Positions 41,021-43,689 of a DNA stretch of 43,689 bases are shown here, one piece after another (position 1 is the stretch's first letter; each line of letters begins with the position of its first letter). The notes beneath the pieces were generated by a model, which was given only the letters and a program-made list of their open reading frames with translations, was not told the origin of the DNA and made no database searches. Both the position numbers and the translations under genes were made by a program. The stretch is from assembly GCF_008014645.1 (NCBI RefSeq), contig NZ_VOWY01000009.1, positions 1 through 43,689 on the forward strand, written 5' to 3'. Origin of the DNA: Collinsella sp. BA40. GTDB taxonomy: Bacteria > Actinomycetota > Coriobacteriia > Coriobacteriales > Coriobacteriaceae.

Positions 41021-41833
41021 CTACGCCCCGAACCTTCCCAGGAACGCGCGCGTACGCTCGTGCCTCGGAGCCCCCATAACCTGCTCGGCAGGGCCCTCCT
41101 CCACGGTCACGCCGCCATCCATGAATATCACGCGGTCGGCCACCTCGCGCGCGAACGCCATCTCGTGCGTCACCACGACCATCGTCGTATCCTCGGCCGC
41201 CAGCTGCTTCAGAACGCGCAGGACCTCGCCAGTGAGCTCTGGATCGAGCGCCGATGTCGGCTCGTCGAAATACAGCGCGCGCGGATTGAGCGCCAAGGCA
41301 CGGGCGATGCTCGCGCGCTGCTGCTGGCCGCCCGAAAGCTGGCAGGGAACTTTCTCCTCGCAGCCTTCTAGGCCCATCTTGCACAGCAGCTCGTGAGCCT
41401 GGCCCTCCACTTCTGCACGCCCGCGCCTCTGCACCACCAACGGCGCGTCCATGACGTTCTGCATCACCGTCATGTGCGGAAATAAGTTGAAATTCTGAAA
41501 CACCAGGCCGAATTGCTCGCGCGCCCGCGCAAGCTCCCGCTTATCCGCATACACCGCCGGAGCATCAGGGTCGTCGCCATCCGGACGCGCCACGACGATC
41601 TCCGATCCGTCTTTTGCGCTATAGGACAACGCGCCGCCGTCGAGGCGCTCCAACAGCGTCAGGCACCGCAGGAGCGTCGACTTGCCACCACCAGAAGGAC
41701 CGATGATCGCCACCACCTCCCCGGGCAGCACCTCGAGCGAGATATCCTTCAACACCTGCGAGCCGCCAAAGGCCTTACGAGCATTTGAAAGCCGAACTAC
41801 GGGACGCATCTCCGTTTGGATGTCGTTAGTCAT
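41021..41833 (-). CDS. polar amino-acid ABC transporter, ATP-binding protein
   Basis: A 270-residue GlnQ/HisP-type ATPase. Walker A is GPSGGGKST (45-53), the Q-loop [16 protein letters not shown], the signature LSGGQQQR, Walker [14 protein letters not shown] and the switch VVVTHEM. An acidic insertion of about 20 residues ([19 protein letters not shown]) precedes the Q-loop. The ATG overlaps the permease end by 8 bases. With the permease and binding lipoprotein it forms a complete importer; the amino acid cannot be told from sequence. Confidence 0.95.
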   Translation of the reverse strand: MTNDIQTEMRPVVRLSNARKAFGGSQVLKDISLEVLPGEVVAIIGPSGGGKSTLLRCLTLLERLDGGALSYSAKDGSEIVVARPDGDDPDAPAVYADKRELARAREQFGLVFQNFNLFPHMTVMQNVMDAPLVVQRRGRAEVEGQAHELLCKMGLEGCEEKVPCQLSGGQQQRASIARALALNPRALYFDEPTSALDPELTGEVLRVLKQLAAEDTTMVVVTHEMAFAREVADRVIFMDGGVTVEEGPAEQVMGAPRHERTRAFLGRFGA

Positions 41834-42479
41834 GGTAGTAGTCCATCTTCTTCTCCGCGCGGCCCAAAACGAACTCGACCGCCATGTTGAATACCCAGTA
41901 CATCGCCGCCGCCATCGCGAACGGCATCATGCTGCGCTGCGACGCCACCAGGGCCTTCGCCGTAGAGAACATCTCGGCCACCCCGATCGCGAACGCCAGG
42001 GAAGTGTCCTTTACCAACGTGATCACCTCGTTGCCCATCGCGGGAAGAATGCGTTTAGCAACCTGCGGCATAACGATGCGAGTAAACGTCTGGCCATGGG
42101 AATAGCCAAGCACCTCGGCCGCTTCGTATTGCCCCCGGGGAATCGATTGCAGGCCCGAACGATAGATTTCCGCGAAATACGCAGCGTAGTTGATAATGAA
42201 CGCGATAATACAAGCCTGCCACTTCGACGCCGGCGATAGCTGGATTCCGAAGACATAGTACGGAGCGAAGTACACCTCGAACATCTGGAGCATGAGCGGA
42301 GTACCGCGCATCAGCGAGATATACGCGCGCGCCAGCCAGGAGAGCGGACGGAAGCGAGACACTCGCGCAAGCGCGATCGGGATACCAAGGGGAATCGCGC
42401 CCACAAGCGTCCATAGGAAGATCTGGACGCTGATCATAAAGCCGTCGCAGAGCATTTCAGCCATCGTTGCTATTGCCAT
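41826..42479 (-). CDS. polar amino-acid ABC transporter, permease
   Basis: A 217-residue HisM/GlnP-type permease with about five membrane spans. The ATG at 42479 follows GAGAGAGG; a TTG at 42497 is less likely. The EAA loop reads [37 protein letters not shown], and the N-terminal part has [15 protein letters not shown]. It probably works as a homodimer because no second permease is adjacent. It lies about 100 bases after the binding-protein gene, separated by a hairpin. Confidence 0.94.
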   Translation of the reverse strand: MAIATMAEMLCDGFMISVQIFLWTLVGAIPLGIPIALARVSRFRPLSWLARAYISLMRGTPLMLQMFEVYFAPYYVFGIQLSPASKWQACIIAFIINYAAYFAEIYRSGLQSIPRGQYEAAEVLGYSHGQTFTRIVMPQVAKRILPAMGNEVITLVKDTSLAFAIGVAEMFSTAKALVASQRSMMPFAMAAAMYWVFNMAVEFVLGRAEKKMDYYHD

Positions 42480-42521
42480 ACCGGGGACCTCTCTCAAAAA
42501 CCCTCATCGAAAAGCGGGCAA

Positions 42522-42558
42522 AGACAAAAAGTGCCCTCGGCGCTCATCGGCCGAGGGC
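42522..42558 (-). terminator. intra-operon terminator between binding protein and permease
   Basis: The stem GCCCTCGGC/GCCGAGGGC (42533-42541 with 42550-42558) is followed on the minus strand by ACTTTTTGTC. Partial termination here would make the binding protein more abundant than the membrane parts, as is common in such operons. Confidence 0.8.
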
Positions 42559-42581
42559 GAACATGCTATCGAACAGGCACG

Positions 42582-43421
42582 TTATTTGATCTGCCAGTTC
42601 TCGTAGCTCACGCCGTAGACTGCGTACTTATCGCACAGCTTCTGGACGAAACCGTCCTGCGTCATATCACGCAGCGTATCGGTCACCTGCTGTGCGCGCT
42701 GCTCATCGCCTTTCTTAAAACCGACAGCGTAGTGTTCGGTTGAAAGGGCCTCATCAAGCTGTAAGAAAGCATCCTTGCCCGCAAGCTGGTATTGAGCGAT
42801 GGAAAGATCGCACGCAACCGCGTCGACGGCTCCAGCCTCAAGCTGCATGAACGCAGTATTGTACTCACCGATGGTCTCTAGCGAGGCAAAGCTGGCAGCA
42901 AGGTCGGATCGGTCATCAGCAAGAACGGCCTCCGCAGCGGAATCAGCCTGCGTGATGACGGTTTTACCTGCAAGGTCATCGAGGCTCTCGATACCGCTGT
43001 CTGCACGCACGACAACCACCTGGGCATTCAGCATATACGGCTCGGAGAAGGTGTAGTCATCCTCGCGGCCCTCCATCGTGAAGCCATTCCAGATGCAGTC
43101 GATGGCGCCAGAATTAAGCAATGTGTCTTTTGCATCCCAATCGATGGGCTCGAGCTTCAGTTCCCAGCCGTAACGGTCGGCAAGCTCGCCTGCGAGCTCC
43201 AAATCGAAACCGGTATACTCGCCATCGTCTCCAACAAAGCCATACGGAGGATATGCCTGGTCAAAGCCGACGGTAAACGCACCGTCATCGCCGGCTGTAA
43301 CTCCAGGGCTCGAGCCCTGCGAAGCATCGCCACCCGGATTACCCCCACAGCCAATAAGCCCCAGCGAACCGACCAATACCACGCTGGCAACCGCAGCTTC
43401 AATAAACGACCTTCTATTCAT
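42582..43421 (-). CDS. polar amino-acid ABC transporter, substrate-binding lipoprotein
   Basis: The ATG at 43421 follows GGGAGG at 8 bases and gives MNRRSFIEAAVASVVLVGSLGLIGC with lipobox LIGC (Cys25). The frame also has an ATG 21 bases upstream without a site. The product has 279 residues. The mature protein is a cluster 3 (SBP_bac_3) binding protein: FTVGFDQAYPPYGFVGDDGEYTGFDLELAGELADRYGW, IDCIWNGFTMEGREDDYTFSEPY and a second lobe with DDLAGKTVITQADSAAEAVL. It is the first and probably most abundant member of the transporter. Confidence 0.95.
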   Translation of the reverse strand: MNRRSFIEAAVASVVLVGSLGLIGCGGNPGGDASQGSSPGVTAGDDGAFTVGFDQAYPPYGFVGDDGEYTGFDLELAGELADRYGWELKLEPIDWDAKDTLLNSGAIDCIWNGFTMEGREDDYTFSEPYMLNAQVVVVRADSGIESLDDLAGKTVITQADSAAEAVLADDRSDLAASFASLETIGEYNTAFMQLEAGAVDAVACDLSIAQYQLAGKDAFLQLDEALSTEHYAVGFKKGDEQRAQQVTDTLRDMTQDGFVQKLCDKYAVYGVSYENWQIK

Positions 43422-43633
43422 AATTACATCCTCCCGATTCAAGTGCGCCCTTCAATATCGCGCATAATAGTCGATCTTGCAGCGTCTACTTTACTTGAGT
43501 GGAGTGTCTGAATCAAGAACTACCTTGCCTGAATCTGGCATATCGATGATTTAACAAATGAAGGCACGTGTAGGCGGCAATACGACGGCCGCGATAGGCA
43601 ACGGATCCCCGCCGACCCCCCCCCTTAAACGAA

Positions 43634-43667
43634 GGAAGGGGCCCTCCCCCGCGGGAGGACCCCTTCC
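43634..43667 (-). terminator. hairpin at the right edge of the window
   Basis: The stem GGAAGGGG/CCCCTTCC (43634-43641 with 43660-43667), with inner CCTCCC/GGGAGG pairing, is followed on the minus strand by TTCGTTTAAG. It probably ends a minus-strand gene beyond the window. Bases 43443-43633 contain no gene. They presumably hold the promoter of the binding-protein gene (a TATTAT is seen on the minus strand near 43465) and a run of nine C at 43616-43624. Confidence 0.55.
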
Positions 43668-43689
43668 ATGCACCGAAGTGCCGTCCACC

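Noticed and set aside
40950-41384. Long N-terminal extension of PyrE
   Set aside because: It runs through the ABC ATPase gene in another frame. PyrE homology begins at the GTG at 40949 with its own ribosome site.

Overview
The window is a high-GC (visually about two-thirds G+C) bacterial chromosome segment, densely coded on both strands. Several features point to an actinobacterium of the class Coriobacteriia (Collinsella/Olsenella-like): the fhaA-fhaB-pstP-rodA-pbpA-pknB order is actinobacterial, rodA and pbpA are fused into one reading frame, and the dnaK-grpE-dnaJ-hspR operon carries HspR, with no HrcA. The lineage is inferred from gene content and order, not from a marker gene.

Layout. 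1-1752 (minus): 3'-truncated dnaX and a small coiled-coil gene. 2197-12540 (plus): a cell-wall/cell-division signalling operon with a multi-membrane-span Ser/Thr kinase, FhaA, FhaB, PP2C phosphatase, a RodA/FtsW-PBP fusion and the PASTA kinase PknB. Most junctions overlap by 4 bp. 12794-15119: four small uncharacterised genes, three with membrane segments. 15315-22758 (minus): clpB, then the dnaK-grpE-dnaJ-hspR operon. Both heat-shock units have the same 27-bp inverted repeat in front of them, a likely HspR operator that differs from the canonical HAIR sequence. 22991-25448: an accessory-looking patch with an AbiEi/DUF559-like gene between intergenic repeat arrays, followed by a 15-bp modular array and a 26-bp tandem duplication. 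25670-25855: a 2[4Fe-4S] ferredoxin.

26095-29983 (minus) is a de novo NAD operon, nadA-nadB-nadC-niaR, with a promoter that overlaps a 9-bp direct repeat, a candidate NiaR operator. Thioredoxin follows. 31381-37313 (plus) is a nickel/[NiFe]-hydrogenase maturation cluster: a small unknown gene, nikR, hypF, hypC, hypD, hypE. hypD carries a frameshift at a run of seven C, which puts its cysteine-rich C-terminus in another frame. hypA, hypB and hydrogenase structural genes are not in the window. The remainder is a FUSC-like membrane protein, a HAD phosphatase, a lipoprotein, pyrE, and a polar amino-acid ABC transporter (binding lipoprotein, permease, ATPase).

No rRNA, tRNA, CRISPR array or transposase gene was recognised. 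Long open frames antisense to real genes are common because of the high GC content and were not annotated.
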